Of a DNA stretch of 64,000 bases, positions 7,419 to 16,740 are shown piece by piece (the stretch's first letter is position 1; each line of letters opens with the position of its first letter). The DNA comes from Catellatospora citrea. Lineage in GTDB: Bacteria; Actinomycetota; Actinomycetes; Mycobacteriales; Micromonosporaceae. The stretch lies in the NCBI RefSeq assembly GCF_003610235.1, contig NZ_RAPR01000001.1, positions 5,518,001 through 5,582,000 of the forward strand. Direction: 5' to 3'. Below the pieces are notes generated by a model. That model made no database searches, was not told where the DNA came from, and worked only from the letters and a program-made list of their open reading frames with translations. A program made the translations under genes and the position numbers.

Positions 7419-7446
7419 ATTCTATTGCGTGTCACCGCAGCGACAC
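7419..7446 (-). promoter_or_regulatory. ideR promoter with imperfect palindrome
   Basis: Minus-strand TAGAAT (7419-7424) is a good -10 about 32 nt before the ideR ATG. Directly upstream, GTGTC (7429-7433) and GACAC (7442-7446) flank an imperfect dyad (14 of 18 positions) covering the spacer/-35 region, a possible operator. It does not resemble the canonical iron box. Confidence 0.4.
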
Positions 7447-7487
7447 CCGTCGGCGTATGTCGGTTGATCAACCTGCGGCCGCGCCGC

Positions 7488-7919
7488 TCATGGCAGTTCG
7501 GGCAGGCCTGCGTCGTTGAGCGGCCAGAACGGGTTGTATGCCACCTCCCAGGCATGTCCGTCCGGATCGGCGAAGTAGCCCGAATAGCCGCCCCACTCCA
7601 CCTTCTGGGCGGGTTTCAGCAGTGTCGCACCGGCCGCCACGGCTGTCGCGAGCGCCTCGTCCACCTCCGCCTCCGTGGCCAGATTCACCGCACAGGTGAT
7701 GTTGCGGAACCCGGCCTGCTCGTGCGCCGGCAGCAGCGCGTCGGCGGCCAGCTCGCGGCTGGAGTAGAGCGCCAGCAGGGCGCCCGCGGTGCGGAAGAAG
7801 CTGATGTCGTCCTGCGAGCGAGCGGACAGCGGCCAGCCCAGCGCCTGGTAGAAGGCGGTGGACCGGGCCAGGTCGGTGACCCCGAGGGTCACCACGCTGA
7901 TGCGACCGGGGAAAGACAT
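7488..7919 (-). CDS. VOC-family protein
   Basis: 143 residues, one glyoxalase/VOC domain: ISVVTLGVTDLARSTAFYQALGWP, an aromatic FFRTAGALLALYS strand, and the C-terminal GYSGYFADPDGHAWEVAYNPFWPL. The DPDGHAWEVAYNP ending is typical of the PhnB-like VOC group in actinobacteria. No resistance or isomerase function can be assigned. ATG at 7919 preceded by AAGACT 7 nt upstream (a possible leaderless -10). Divergent from the rhodanese gene. Confidence 0.8.
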   Translation of the reverse strand: MSFPGRISVVTLGVTDLARSTAFYQALGWPLSARSQDDISFFRTAGALLALYSSRELAADALLPAHEQAGFRNITCAVNLATEAEVDEALATAVAAGATLLKPAQKVEWGGYSGYFADPDGHAWEVAYNPFWPLNDAGLPELP

Positions 7920-7991
7920 GGCCGGAAGTCTTCCAGCGGGGTGGGACAGTGCGCCACGACACACGCCCACCGATGGTGTTGACTGGCGAAC

Positions 7992-8807
7992 GTGCGAACT
8001 CCACTGATCACTGTGGCGGAGCTGGCCGACCGGCTCCGCTCCGGGCAGCTCACAACCGTGCTGGACGTGCGGTGGCGGCTGTCCGGCCCGCCCGGCCGCG
8101 ACGACTACTACGCCGGCCACCTGCCGGGCGCGGTCTTCGTCGACCTGGACCGCGACCTGTGCGGGCCGCCCGGCGCGGGTGGCCGCCACCCGCTGCCGCA
8201 CCCGGAGGCGCTGGAGGGCGCGCTGCGCGCCGCGGGCGTACGCGACGGCGGGCCGGTCGTCGTCTACGACGCCGGTGACGGCATGGCCGCGGCCCGCGCC
8301 TGGTGGACGCTGCGCTGGGCCGGGCACGCCGACGTGCGCGTGCTCGACGGCGGTTTCGCCGCCTGGACCGCCGCCGGTGGTGAGGTGACCGACAAGCCGA
8401 CCGAGGTCACCAGGGGCGACGTGACCGTGGTGCCGGGCGGTCTGCCGGTGCTCGACGCCGCGGGCGCGGCCGCGCTCGCCGCCGACGGGGTCCTGCTGGA
8501 CGCGCGTGTCGCGCCGCGGTTCCGGGGCGAGACCGAGCCGATCGACGCGGTGGCCGGGCACATCCCGGGCGCCCGCAACCTGCCCTACGGCGAGCTGGTC
8601 GCCGCCGACGGCACGCTGCGCGCCGACCTCGCCGACGTGTTCGCCGACCTCGGCGACGGGCCGGTCGGGGCATACTGCGGCTCCGGTGTGACCGCCGCGC
8701 ACACCGTGCTGGCCCTGCACGCCGCGGGCCGCACCGACGCCGCGCTCTACGTCGGCTCCTGGAGCCACTGGATCACCGACCCGTCCCGCCCGATCGGCCG
8801 CGGATGA
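7992..8807 (+). CDS. Thiosulfate/mercaptopyruvate sulfurtransferase (tandem rhodanese)
   Basis: 271 residues with two rhodanese domains. The N-terminal, inactive domain (about 5-125) has LDVRWRL, GHLPGAVFVDLD and VVVYD. The C-terminal, active domain (about 140-265) has LLDARVAPRF, GHIPGARNLPY and the active-site loop YCGSGVTAA with Cys229 as sulfur carrier. The CGSGVT loop is that of SseA-type enzymes. It transfers sulfane sulfur from thiosulfate or 3-mercaptopyruvate to cyanide or thiols; cytoplasmic. GTG start. Its TGA overlaps the ATG of a 12-codon bridging ORF leading into the acuC-like gene. Confidence 0.88.
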   Translation: MRTPLITVAELADRLRSGQLTTVLDVRWRLSGPPGRDDYYAGHLPGAVFVDLDRDLCGPPGAGGRHPLPHPEALEGALRAAGVRDGGPVVVYDAGDGMAAARAWWTLRWAGHADVRVLDGGFAAWTAAGGEVTDKPTEVTRGDVTVVPGGLPVLDAAGAAALAADGVLLDARVAPRFRGETEPIDAVAGHIPGARNLPYGELVAADGTLRADLADVFADLGDGPVGAYCGSGVTAAHTVLALHAAGRTDAALYVGSWSHWITDPSRPIGRG

Positions 8808-8842
8808 GCGGCCGGAGCGAGCGCGGCGAGGAGGCGGCGTGA
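8804..8842 (+). CDS. Bridging mini-ORF, MSGRSERGEEAA
   Basis: A 12-codon frame (plus stop) begins at an ATG overlapping the rhodanese TGA (ATGA) and ends at a TGA overlapping the GTG of the next gene (GTGA). It therefore links two genes by termination-reinitiation with no untranslated gap. Its DNA contains GAGCGCGGCGAGGAGG, which also supplies the downstream ribosome-binding site. Two relatives occur at 45861-45899 and 51593-51712. Whether the peptide is made or stable is unknown. Confidence 0.4.
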   Translation: MSGRSERGEEAA

Positions 8843-10014
8843 CGGCGACCGTGGTGTGGAGCGATGCGCTGCTCGGCTACGACATGGGCGACCACCCGCT
8901 GAACCCGGTGCGGGTCGAGCTGACCATGGCGCTGGCCCGCGCGCTGGGCGTGCTCGACCGGCCGGGGGTGGAGCTGGTCGTGCCGGAGCAGGCCACCGAC
9001 GCCGAGCTGCTGCGGGTGCACCGCCGGGACTACCTGGACGCGGTGCGGGCCGCCCCGGACGATCCGTTCTTCCGCGGGTACGGCCTCAACACCCCGGACA
9101 ACCCGGTCTTCGACCACATGCACGAGGCGTCGGCGTTGGTCTGCGGCGCGACGCTGGCCGCGGCCCGGGCCGTGTGGTCGGGCCGGGCCCGGCGTGCGGT
9201 GAACGTGTCCGGCGGCCTGCACCACGCCATGCCGGCCCGCGCGGCCGGGTTCTGCGTCTACGACGACCCGGCCGTCGCCATCGCCGACCTGCTCGCCCAG
9301 GGGGCGGAGCGGATCGCGTACGTCGACGTCGACGTGCACCACGGCGACGGCGTGCAGGAGATCTTCTACGACGACCCGCGCGTGCTCACGGTGAGCCTGC
9401 ACGAGGGCCCGCTGACACTGTTCCCCGGCACCGGGTACGTCGAGGAGACCGGCGGCCCGAGGGCCGAGGGCAGCGCCGTGAACGTGCCGCTGCCGCCGGG
9501 CACCGGCGACGCGGGCTGGCTGCGCGCTTTCCACGCGGTGGTGCCGTCGGTGGTGCGCGCGTTCCGGCCGCAGCTGGTCGTGCTGCAGGCCGGAGCGGAC
9601 ACGCACCGGCTGGACCCGCTGGCGAACCTGCGGCTGACCGTGGACGGGCAGCGGGCGGCCCAGCTCGCTGTGCGGGCGCTGGCCGACGAGCTGTGCGAAG
9701 GGCGGCTGGTGGCCACCGGCGGGGGCGGATACGCCCTGGTCGAGGTGGTGCCCCGGGCCTGGACCCATCTGCTGGCGATGGTCACCGGCGAGCCGCTGGA
9801 CCCGGCCACCCCGCTGCCGGAGTCGTGGCGGACGTTCGCCGCCGCGCGCGTGCCCGGCCGGGATGTGCCGACCACGCTCACCGACGGCGGCGACGTCGCG
9901 TACACCCCCTGGCAGCCCGGGTCCGACGGCGACCGGCTCGACCAGGCGATCATGGCGGCGCGCCGGGCGGTCTTCCCGCTGCACGGGCTCGATCCGCACG
10001 ACCCGCGGGACTGA
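8839..10014 (+). CDS. acuC: AcuC-type protein deacetylase (class I HDAC family)
   Basis: 391 residues, typical length for AcuC. Histone-deacetylase-fold signatures: HPLNPVRVELT at the N-terminus, GGLHHAMP (catalytic His pair), AYVDVDVHHGDGVQEIFY (zinc-ligand Asp-x-His), LFPGTGYVEE, LQAGADTHRLDPL (second zinc Asp) and the GGGGY loop with the transition-state Tyr. AcuC removes acetyl groups from lysine, classically from acetyl-CoA synthetase, to restore activity. GTG start with GAGGAGG upstream. The next gene, 3 nt downstream, is a Pat-type acetyltransferase, so opposing enzymes are encoded together. Confidence 0.85.
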   Translation: MTATVVWSDALLGYDMGDHPLNPVRVELTMALARALGVLDRPGVELVVPEQATDAELLRVHRRDYLDAVRAAPDDPFFRGYGLNTPDNPVFDHMHEASALVCGATLAAARAVWSGRARRAVNVSGGLHHAMPARAAGFCVYDDPAVAIADLLAQGAERIAYVDVDVHHGDGVQEIFYDDPRVLTVSLHEGPLTLFPGTGYVEETGGPRAEGSAVNVPLPPGTGDAGWLRAFHAVVPSVVRAFRPQLVVLQAGADTHRLDPLANLRLTVDGQRAAQLAVRALADELCEGRLVATGGGGYALVEVVPRAWTHLLAMVTGEPLDPATPLPESWRTFAAARVPGRDVPTTLTDGGDVAYTPWQPGSDGDRLDQAIMAARRAVFPLHGLDPHDPRD

Positions 10015-10017
10015 GCC

Positions 10018-12600
10018 GTGTCCGGCGCGGATGTGCTGCTGGCCGACGGCACCACGGTCCACCTGCGACAGATCACGCCGCAGGATGCCGACGCGGTGGT
10101 GGCGATGCACTCGCGCTTCTCCGAGCGCACCCGCTACCTGCGCTACTTCTCGCCGTACCCCAGGATTCCCGCCCGCGACCTGCACCGGTTCGTCAACGTC
10201 GACCACCTCGACCGGGAGGCGTTCGTGGTCGCCGCGGGCGATCGGCTGGTCGCGGTGGGCCGCTACGAGCGGCTCGGCGCGTCGTCGCACGAGGCCGAGG
10301 TCGCGTTCGTGGTCGAGGACGCCTACCAGGGCCGCGGCGTCGGCTCGGTGCTGCTGGAGCATCTGGCCGCGGCCGCCGCCGAGGCGGGCATCACCCGGTT
10401 CGTGGCCGAGGTGCTCCCGGAGAACGGCGCGATGCTGCGCGTGTTCACCGACGCCGGATACGAGGTGACCCGGCGCTACGCCGACGGCGTGGTGACGCTG
10501 ACCTTCCCGGTCGCACCGACCGAGCGGTCCCGGGCCGTGCAGGCCGACCGCGAGCAGCGCACCGAGGCCCGGTCGGTGGCCCGGCTGCTGCGCCCGCGCG
10601 GGGTGGCCGTCTACGGCGCGAGCGCGTCCGGCCACGGCGTCGGCGCGGCCGTGCTGGCCCACCTGCGTGCCGCAGGCTTCGCCGGGCCGATCCACCACGT
10701 GCACCCGGACGGGCCACTGCGCTCGCTCGCCGACCTGCCCCCTTCCGCGACGGCGTCGACTGCCGACGGCGGCGACGGCGCGACAGCCGCGGCCGGTACG
10801 GCCCGTCCGTGGGTGCCGGGATCCGGCCTGGCACATCGTGGCGAGGAGGAGGCCGGATCCGCGATCGATCTCGCGGTCGTGGCCACGCCGCCCGGGGCGC
10901 TGCCGGACGTGCTGGCCGACGCGGCCGCGGCGGGGGTGCACGGGCTGCTCGTGCTCACCGAGCTGGATCCCGCGCAGCGCCGGGAGCTGGTGCGGGCGGC
11001 GCGGGTCGCGGGCATGCGGGTGATCGGCCCCGGCAGCCTCGGCCTCGCCGACCACGCGGTACGCCTCAACGCCACGCTCGTGCCGCGGCTGCCCGGACCG
11101 GGGCGGGTGAGCCTGTTCTGCCACTCCGGCACGCTGGGCCTGCTGCTGCTGGCCGAGGCCGAGCGTCGCGGGCTGGGCATGAGCGGCTTCGTCAGCGCGG
11201 GCCGCCGCGCCGACGTGTCCGGCAACGACCTGCTGCAGTTCTGGGCCGAGGATCCGCAGACCGACGTCGTCGCGATGTACCTGGAGTCCTTCGGCAACCC
11301 GCGCAAGTTCGCCCGGATCGCCCGCACCGCCGGGCGGCACAAGCCGATCGTCATGCTGGCCGGGCACACCGGCCACGGCGGGTCCGCCCTGGACGACGCC
11401 GCGATGCAGGCGCTGCGGGCGCATTCGGGCGTGATCGAGGTCGGCACCGTCGGCGAGCTGTTCGACGTGACGACGCTGCTGGCCGCCCAGCCGCTGCCGA
11501 CCGGCGACCGGATCGGGGTGGTCAGCAACGCGTTCGCGCTGTCGGCGCTGGCCGCGGCCGAGATCCGGGCCGCCGGGCTGCGCGTCGGCCGGTCGGGCGC
11601 GGTCGGCCCCGCCGCCGGGCCGGACGAGTTCGCCGCCGCGGTGTACGCCGCGCTGCACAGCGACGACACCGACGCGGTGGTCGTGGTGGTCGCGCCGCCG
11701 CTGCCCACCGGACCGCTCGCCGCGGACCAGAGCGCGGAGACGGCGCTGCTGGCCCCGTACGCCGACGCGCTCGCCAAGGCCGTGCACGAGGCGGACAAGC
11801 CGGTGCTGGCCAGCTTCCTCGCCGGGCGGGGGCCGGCCGAGGTGCCGTCCTACCGTTCGATCGAGGAGGCGGTGCGGGCGCTCGCCCAGGTGACCCGGCG
11901 CGCGGCCTGGCTGCGCGAGCCGCCGGGCACGCTGCCGCCCCCGCCGCCCGGCGCCGATCCGCTCGCTCCCACGATCGACACCCTGCTCCACGCGTACGGC
12001 GTCACCGTCGTGCCGAGCACCCGGGCGGCCGGTGGGGACGAGGTCGCGGCGGCGACGGCGGCGTACGCGGCCCCGGTGGCGCTGAAGGTCGCGGACCGGC
12101 CGAACCGGATCGACCTCGGCGCGGTGCGCCTCAACCTCGGCGGGCCCGAGGAGGCCCGGCGCGCCTACGCCGATCTGGAGGCCCTGTTCGGAGCGGGCGT
12201 CGAGGTGCTGGTGCAGCCGATGGTGTCGCCCGGCGTGGCCTGCGTGGTCGAGATCTTCGACGACCCGGCGTTCGGGCCGGTGGTCGGGTTCGGGCTGGCC
12301 GGGCCGGTGCCCGAGCTGGTCGGCGACCGGGCCTGGCGGGCCGCGCCGCTCACCGACACCGACGCCGCCGCGCTGGTCCGCGCGCCGAAGGCGGCCCCGC
12401 TGCTGGCCGCCGCCGACGCGTCGGCGCTGGCACAGCTGCTGGTCGACCTCGGCCGGCTGGCCGCCGACACCGCGCGCCTGCGCCACCTGGTGCTGAACCC
12501 GGTCCTGGTGCACGCCGCGGGCGTCTCCGTGCTGCACGCGCGCGGCGAACTGACCGAAGCCACCCCCCGCCCCGACACCGGCCCCCGCCAGCTGCGGTGA
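10018..12600 (+). CDS. Pat-type protein lysine acetyltransferase: GNAT fused to NDP-forming acyl-CoA synthetase-like domain
   Basis: 860 residues. A GNAT domain comes first (about 8-160, with acetyl-CoA loop YQGRGVGSVLLEHL). The rest resembles ADP-forming acyl-CoA synthetase: CoA-binding Rossmann domain (about 185-325), ligase-CoA domains (about 340-620) and an ATP-grasp-like domain (about 640-850). The GNAT-first order matches Streptomyces Pat proteins and is reversed relative to E. coli PatZ/YfiQ. The ligase catalytic-His region is reduced to KPIVMLAGHTGHGGSA, lacking the usual KSGRS..AASHTG stretch, so the large domain is probably a regulatory acetyl-CoA sensor (inference). It should acetylate enzymes such as acetyl-CoA synthetase, opposed by the adjacent AcuC. 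GTG start. Confidence 0.85.
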   Translation: MSGADVLLADGTTVHLRQITPQDADAVVAMHSRFSERTRYLRYFSPYPRIPARDLHRFVNVDHLDREAFVVAAGDRLVAVGRYERLGASSHEAEVAFVVEDAYQGRGVGSVLLEHLAAAAAEAGITRFVAEVLPENGAMLRVFTDAGYEVTRRYADGVVTLTFPVAPTERSRAVQADREQRTEARSVARLLRPRGVAVYGASASGHGVGAAVLAHLRAAGFAGPIHHVHPDGPLRSLADLPPSATASTADGGDGATAAAGTARPWVPGSGLAHRGEEEAGSAIDLAVVATPPGALPDVLADAAAAGVHGLLVLTELDPAQRRELVRAARVAGMRVIGPGSLGLADHAVRLNATLVPRLPGPGRVSLFCHSGTLGLLLLAEAERRGLGMSGFVSAGRRADVSGNDLLQFWAEDPQTDVVAMYLESFGNPRKFARIARTAGRHKPIVMLAGHTGHGGSALDDAAMQALRAHSGVIEVGTVGELFDVTTLLAAQPLPTGDRIGVVSNAFALSALAAAEIRAAGLRVGRSGAVGPAAGPDEFAAAVYAALHSDDTDAVVVVVAPPLPTGPLAADQSAETALLAPYADALAKAVHEADKPVLASFLAGRGPAEVPSYRSIEEAVRALAQVTRRAAWLREPPGTLPPPPPGADPLAPTIDTLLHAYGVTVVPSTRAAGGDEVAAATAAYAAPVALKVADRPNRIDLGAVRLNLGGPEEARRAYADLEALFGAGVEVLVQPMVSPGVACVVEIFDDPAFGPVVGFGLAGPVPELVGDRAWRAAPLTDTDAAALVRAPKAAPLLAAADASALAQLLVDLGRLAADTARLRHLVLNPVLVHAAGVSVLHARGELTEATPRPDTGPRQLR

Positions 12601-12635
12601 GGGCGGCACTGCCGCCTCGCACCGCCGATAAGGAC

Positions 12636-12671
12636 GGTGCCCGGCCACGGCTCGCGCCATGGCCGGGCACC
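12636..12671. terminator. Convergent terminator
   Basis: GGTGCCCGGCCA (12636-12647) and TGGCCGGGCACC (12660-12671) form a perfect 12-bp stem with a 12-nt loop between the convergent acetyltransferase and membrane-protein genes. Confidence 0.65.
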
Positions 12672-12712
12672 CTGTCCCGCCGGCTGTCCCCCGGTCGGCC
12701 GCCGACGACGTC

Positions 12713-14134
12713 CTACCGGGTCGCCGTCGGAGTGACCACTGCCGTCGGAGTGACCGCGGACGTCGGAGTCGGCGTCCCGGACGGGGCTGGACCGGTCGCG
12801 CAGGCGGCCGGGTCGAACCGGTCGCAGCCGAACTCGTTGCGATCCGCGTACGCCGATGTCGCCAGCAGCGCGCCGGTGGCGTCGTACACCCGGATGGTGA
12901 GCTGTGAGTTCAGCGGCACCGCCAGCCCGCCCACGCCGTTGACGAGCGTGGCCTCGGCCGTCTGGCCGTCGCGGACCACCTCGGCCCGCACCGCGGCGGG
13001 CGGGGCGATGATCTGCAGTCGGTCGCTCTCCACCTGGTACCACGGCAGCCGCATGGCCAGCAGGGTGTGCTCCACGTCGCCGGCGATGCCGTAACCCGAA
13101 GGATGGTCGCGGTAGTAGCCCTCCCCGGTGTCGATCGTGCCGGTGGCGTACGGACCGCCGCCGTCCGCGGTGACCGCCTGCACGGTGACGACGGCAGCCC
13201 GACCGGTGCTGGTGCCCGGCATGTCGATCTCGTCACTCCACAGCACCCGGTACGTCACGTCCGGCCCGGTCAGCCTGGTCAGCGTGGCCAGGCTGTTGGC
13301 GATCTGCGTGGCGGCGGCGGGCATCGGCCTGCCCCGGCCGGCCGCCGGCTGCGGATCCACCGTGACCGTCTTTCCTGGCCCGGCCGCCGCGCCGCCCTCG
13401 GTCTCGTAAAGCACGGTCCCGCCGGTGAGCACCCGGAAGCGCTGCTGCCGGACGAGGTCGGCGATGCCGACGTATCCGTCGGGCGCGTCCAGCCGAGTCC
13501 AGTTCCGCTGGATCCCGGTGCCGGTGTAGCGGGTCTCCGCCGTCTCGTAGACCGCGCCGACCGGCCCGAGCAGCAGGTAGGTCCGCTCGGCGTTGCCGTT
13601 GTCCATGGCGAAGCCCGTGCCCAGCGCCGGTTCCAGCTCGGCGAGCATGGTGGGCGACAGCTCGTCGGCATCGTCTCCCGGCTTGCCCTGGTACGCCGCC
13701 ACCAGCGGCTTGCCGTCCACCCCGGCGACCACCGCGATACGCCGCGCACCGATGTCACCGACGAACAGCACCTTGATCAGGCCCGGATCGTCGGGCAGCC
13801 GCGATCCGCCGTCGCTGTTCGTGTCGTCCTCCGCCACCAGCTGCCGCAGCGACTCGATGTAGGCGTTGTCCCCCGCGAGGCTGCCGCGGGTGGGGGAGTT
13901 CAGCAGCGGGAGCAGCGCGGCCGGCGGCGGCCCGGCGACCGGCAGGTAGGGCTGCGGCCGGCCGAGCAGCCAGGCGCCCGGCGCGACGACGAATACCAAG
14001 GCCACGGCCGCGATCGCGGCGGTGACGCGGCGCCGCCGCCGGCGGTGCCGGCTGACCACCCGGGGGTACGGGTCGGGCCGCGGAGTCACCTCTGCGGCGT
14101 GCCGGTCCAGGGTCGCCCGAAGTGCCTCGATCAT
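12713..14134 (-). CDS. Membrane-anchored partner of the upstream sigma factor (candidate anti-sigma or sensor)
   Basis: 473 residues: cytoplasmic N-terminus of about 37 residues with an RHRRRRRR stop-transfer stretch, one membrane helix (about 38-58), a large extracytoplasmic domain, and a Thr/Pro-rich tail (TPTSAVTPTAVVTP). It begins one nucleotide after the stop of a SigE-family sigma factor (TGA-c-ATG), so the two are coupled. Gene order and topology suit an anti-sigma or sensor role, but no zinc-binding HxxxCxxC motif is present and the cytoplasmic part is short. Function is inferred from context only. Confidence 0.6.
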   Translation of the reverse strand: MIEALRATLDRHAAEVTPRPDPYPRVVSRHRRRRRRVTAAIAAVALVFVVAPGAWLLGRPQPYLPVAGPPPAALLPLLNSPTRGSLAGDNAYIESLRQLVAEDDTNSDGGSRLPDDPGLIKVLFVGDIGARRIAVVAGVDGKPLVAAYQGKPGDDADELSPTMLAELEPALGTGFAMDNGNAERTYLLLGPVGAVYETAETRYTGTGIQRNWTRLDAPDGYVGIADLVRQQRFRVLTGGTVLYETEGGAAAGPGKTVTVDPQPAAGRGRPMPAAATQIANSLATLTRLTGPDVTYRVLWSDEIDMPGTSTGRAAVVTVQAVTADGGGPYATGTIDTGEGYYRDHPSGYGIAGDVEHTLLAMRLPWYQVESDRLQIIAPPAAVRAEVVRDGQTAEATLVNGVGGLAVPLNSQLTIRVYDATGALLATSAYADRNEFGCDRFDPAACATGPAPSGTPTPTSAVTPTAVVTPTATR

Positions 14135-14135
14135 G

Positions 14136-14636
14136 TCAGTTACCCCCGTTCGCGGTGGTGAGAGCGGCCGACGGGCCCGGCTCGATCAGCTCGCGCAGCC
14201 GGGCCAGGCCGCGCGAGGAGTGGCTCTTGACCGTGCCCACGGTCACCCCGAGGATCTGCGCGGTCTCCTGCTCCGACCGGTCCTCCCAGTAGCGCAGCAC
14301 CAGCACGGCGCGCATGCGCACGGGCAGGCGGCGCAGCGCGCTCCACAGCTCGTCGCGGTCCTCGACGGCGTCGCCGGCGTGGCGCGCCCGGTCGGGCAGG
14401 ACCGCGGTGACGATCTCGCGGATCGGCCGCCGCCAGTCGTTGGCGAGCTGGTTGACCATCACCCGGCGCAGGTACGCCTCCGGGTGCTCCATCCGCCGCC
14501 ATTTGGGCAGCGCCGCGGCGAGCGCGTTCTGCAGCACGTCCTCGGCGCGGTCGCGAGATCCGCACAGCAGGTATGCCGTACGTAACAGCGCGGTGTAGCG
14601 CTGCTCCACGAACGCCTGGAAGTCGTCGTCGGGCAT
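14136..14636 (-). CDS. RNA polymerase sigma factor, SigE family (ECF-like)
   Basis: 166 residues from MPDDDF, preceded by GGGGAGAG 8 nt upstream. Region 2 (about 8-75) has FVEQRYTALLRTAYLLCGSRDRAEDVLQNAL and the promoter-melting YLRRVMVNQLANDWRR. Region 4 (about 105-155) has LPVRMRAVLVLRYWEDRSEQETAQILGVTVGTVKSHSSRGLARLRE, a helix-turn-helix that reads the -35. This is the SigE70 actinobacterial ECF subgroup. Transcribed with the membrane protein that follows, probably its partner. The region at 14670-14697 carries an ECF-like CAACC and CGTGTT that may be its own promoter. Confidence 0.88.
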   Translation of the reverse strand: MPDDDFQAFVEQRYTALLRTAYLLCGSRDRAEDVLQNALAAALPKWRRMEHPEAYLRRVMVNQLANDWRRPIREIVTAVLPDRARHAGDAVEDRDELWSALRRLPVRMRAVLVLRYWEDRSEQETAQILGVTVGTVKSHSSRGLARLRELIEPGPSAALTTANGGN

Positions 14637-14669
14637 CGGATCGCTCTCCCCTCGTGTGTTCACCTCACC

Positions 14670-14697
14670 GAACACGCGAGCAGCCGGAAAGGTTGAG
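14670..14697 (-). promoter_or_regulatory. Candidate autoregulated ECF promoter
   Basis: On the minus strand CAACC (14691-14695) and CGTGTT (14671-14676) are spaced about 14 nt apart, resembling -35 AAC and -10 CGT elements of ECF promoters, about 35-55 nt before the sigma-factor ATG. Confidence 0.3.
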
Positions 14698-14713
14698 CGA
14701 CGGGACGGTGACG

Positions 14714-14749
14714 CCGCACGGCCCCGGTCAGGCGACCGGGGCCGTGCGG
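14714..14749 (-). terminator. sigB terminator
   Basis: CCGCACGGCCCCGGTC (14714-14729) pairs perfectly with 14734-14749 across a 4-nt loop (AGGC), 17 nt after the sigB stop. Confidence 0.8.
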
Positions 14750-14765
14750 TTCAGCAGGGAAGACG

Positions 14766-15746
<981 letters not shown>

Positions 15747-15859
15747 CGCTGTCCTCCCCGTGTCGCCTTGTGTACTGGACAGCTTGGTGTATGGCGCGTG
15801 AGACGGCGGTGAGACGATTTCGTGAATCTGCCACCATGGGGCGGACAGGGGAGGGACGT

Positions 15860-16645
15860 GTGGTCGTGAAGCGCCTGATGCGCATGTTCGGGGTCGGCGG
15901 ACCGTCGGTGCGTACGGAGTTGAAGGTGTCCCGGGCCAAGCCCGGCGGCAAACTCAGCGGCACGGTCGAGGTCACCGGCGGGGATCACCAGGTGTCCATC
16001 GGATACATCGCGTTGGCGCTGGTCACCGACGTCGGTGTGCAGGGTGGCCTGCTCGGTGACCAGTCCACGGAGGAGATCAGCCGGCAGCGGGTGGTGGAGG
16101 GTTTCACGCTGGCCGCGCGGGAGCGTCGGATATTCGACATCACCTGCGACGTGCCGCTGGAGACCCCGCTGACCCGTGCCTTCGGGCAGCCGCTGGCCGG
16201 GATGAACGTCGGGCTGCGCACCGAGCTGGAGGTCGCGCGCGAGGTCGACCGCACCGACCTGGACCCGGTCGAGATCGACCCGATGCCCGCCCAGCAGCAC
16301 ATCCTCGATGCGCTGGTGAAGCTCGGCTTCCAGTTCGTGAAGGCCGACGTCGAACGGGGGCGCCTGCGCGGGCTGCCGCAGACGCTGCCGTTCTACCAGG
16401 AGATCGAGTTCCTGCCCGGCACGGCGTACGCCGCCCAGCTGCGCAACCTCGAGGTCACCTTCGTCGCCACCGACCGCAAGCTCCACGTCGTGATGGAACT
16501 GGACAGAAAAGTCGGCCCCCTCGCCGACCGCGACATCTTCGGCCGATTCACCGTCGACCCCGCCACCATCGCCGACACCGACTGGCGCGGCCTCCTCACC
16601 GACTGGCTAGCCCAATCCACCACCCGCAAAGGCCCCCTGTTCTGA
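15860..16645 (+). CDS. Spo0M-family (arrestin-like) sporulation-control protein
   Basis: 261 residues from GTG 15860 (GTG 15866 is equally possible; GGGGAGGG lies just upstream). The opening [44 protein letters not shown] matches the Spo0M N-terminal arrestin-like beta-sandwich; [12 protein letters not shown] and the [20 protein letters not shown] strand belong to the second sandwich. Spo0M influences sporulation in Bacillus; its role in actinomycetes is not well defined. Divergent from sigB, with 113 nt between the starts. A perfect 19-bp inverted repeat follows. Confidence 0.85.
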   Translation: MVVKRLMRMFGVGGPSVRTELKVSRAKPGGKLSGTVEVTGGDHQVSIGYIALALVTDVGVQGGLLGDQSTEEISRQRVVEGFTLAARERRIFDITCDVPLETPLTRAFGQPLAGMNVGLRTELEVAREVDRTDLDPVEIDPMPAQQHILDALVKLGFQFVKADVERGRLRGLPQTLPFYQEIEFLPGTAYAAQLRNLEVTFVATDRKLHVVMELDRKVGPLADRDIFGRFTVDPATIADTDWRGLLTDWLAQSTTRKGPLF

Positions 16646-16661
16646 CCCCGCCCATCTGGGA

Positions 16662-16720
16662 TTGATCATGAACTTATGGCACGGCTCGACGGCGTGTCGC
16701 CGCCATAAGTTCATGATCAA
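16662..16720. repeat. Long inverted repeat left of dtd (TTGATCATGAACTTATGGC)
   Basis: Perfect 19-bp arms at 16662-16680 and 16702-16720, 21-nt spacer. A degenerate relative sits on the other side of dtd (17187-17241). AT-rich relative to the surroundings. It lies between convergent Spo0M and dtd genes. Confidence 0.8.
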
Positions 16721-16740
16721 CGGGTCTGACTCGGCGGGGG

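Noticed and set aside
10834..11450. GHTG in the acetyltransferase as the catalytic phospho-His of ADP-forming acyl-CoA synthetase
   Set aside because: It follows KPIVML directly, without the KSGRS..AAS stretch, so the alignment is ambiguous and I do not claim ligase activity.
8773..13094. Frames of 1,295 codons (minus) and 1,412 codons (plus, frame-shifted) over acuC-pat
   Set aside because: Both are Arg/Gly/Ala-rich with no motifs, while the acuC and acetyltransferase frames show complete family signatures.
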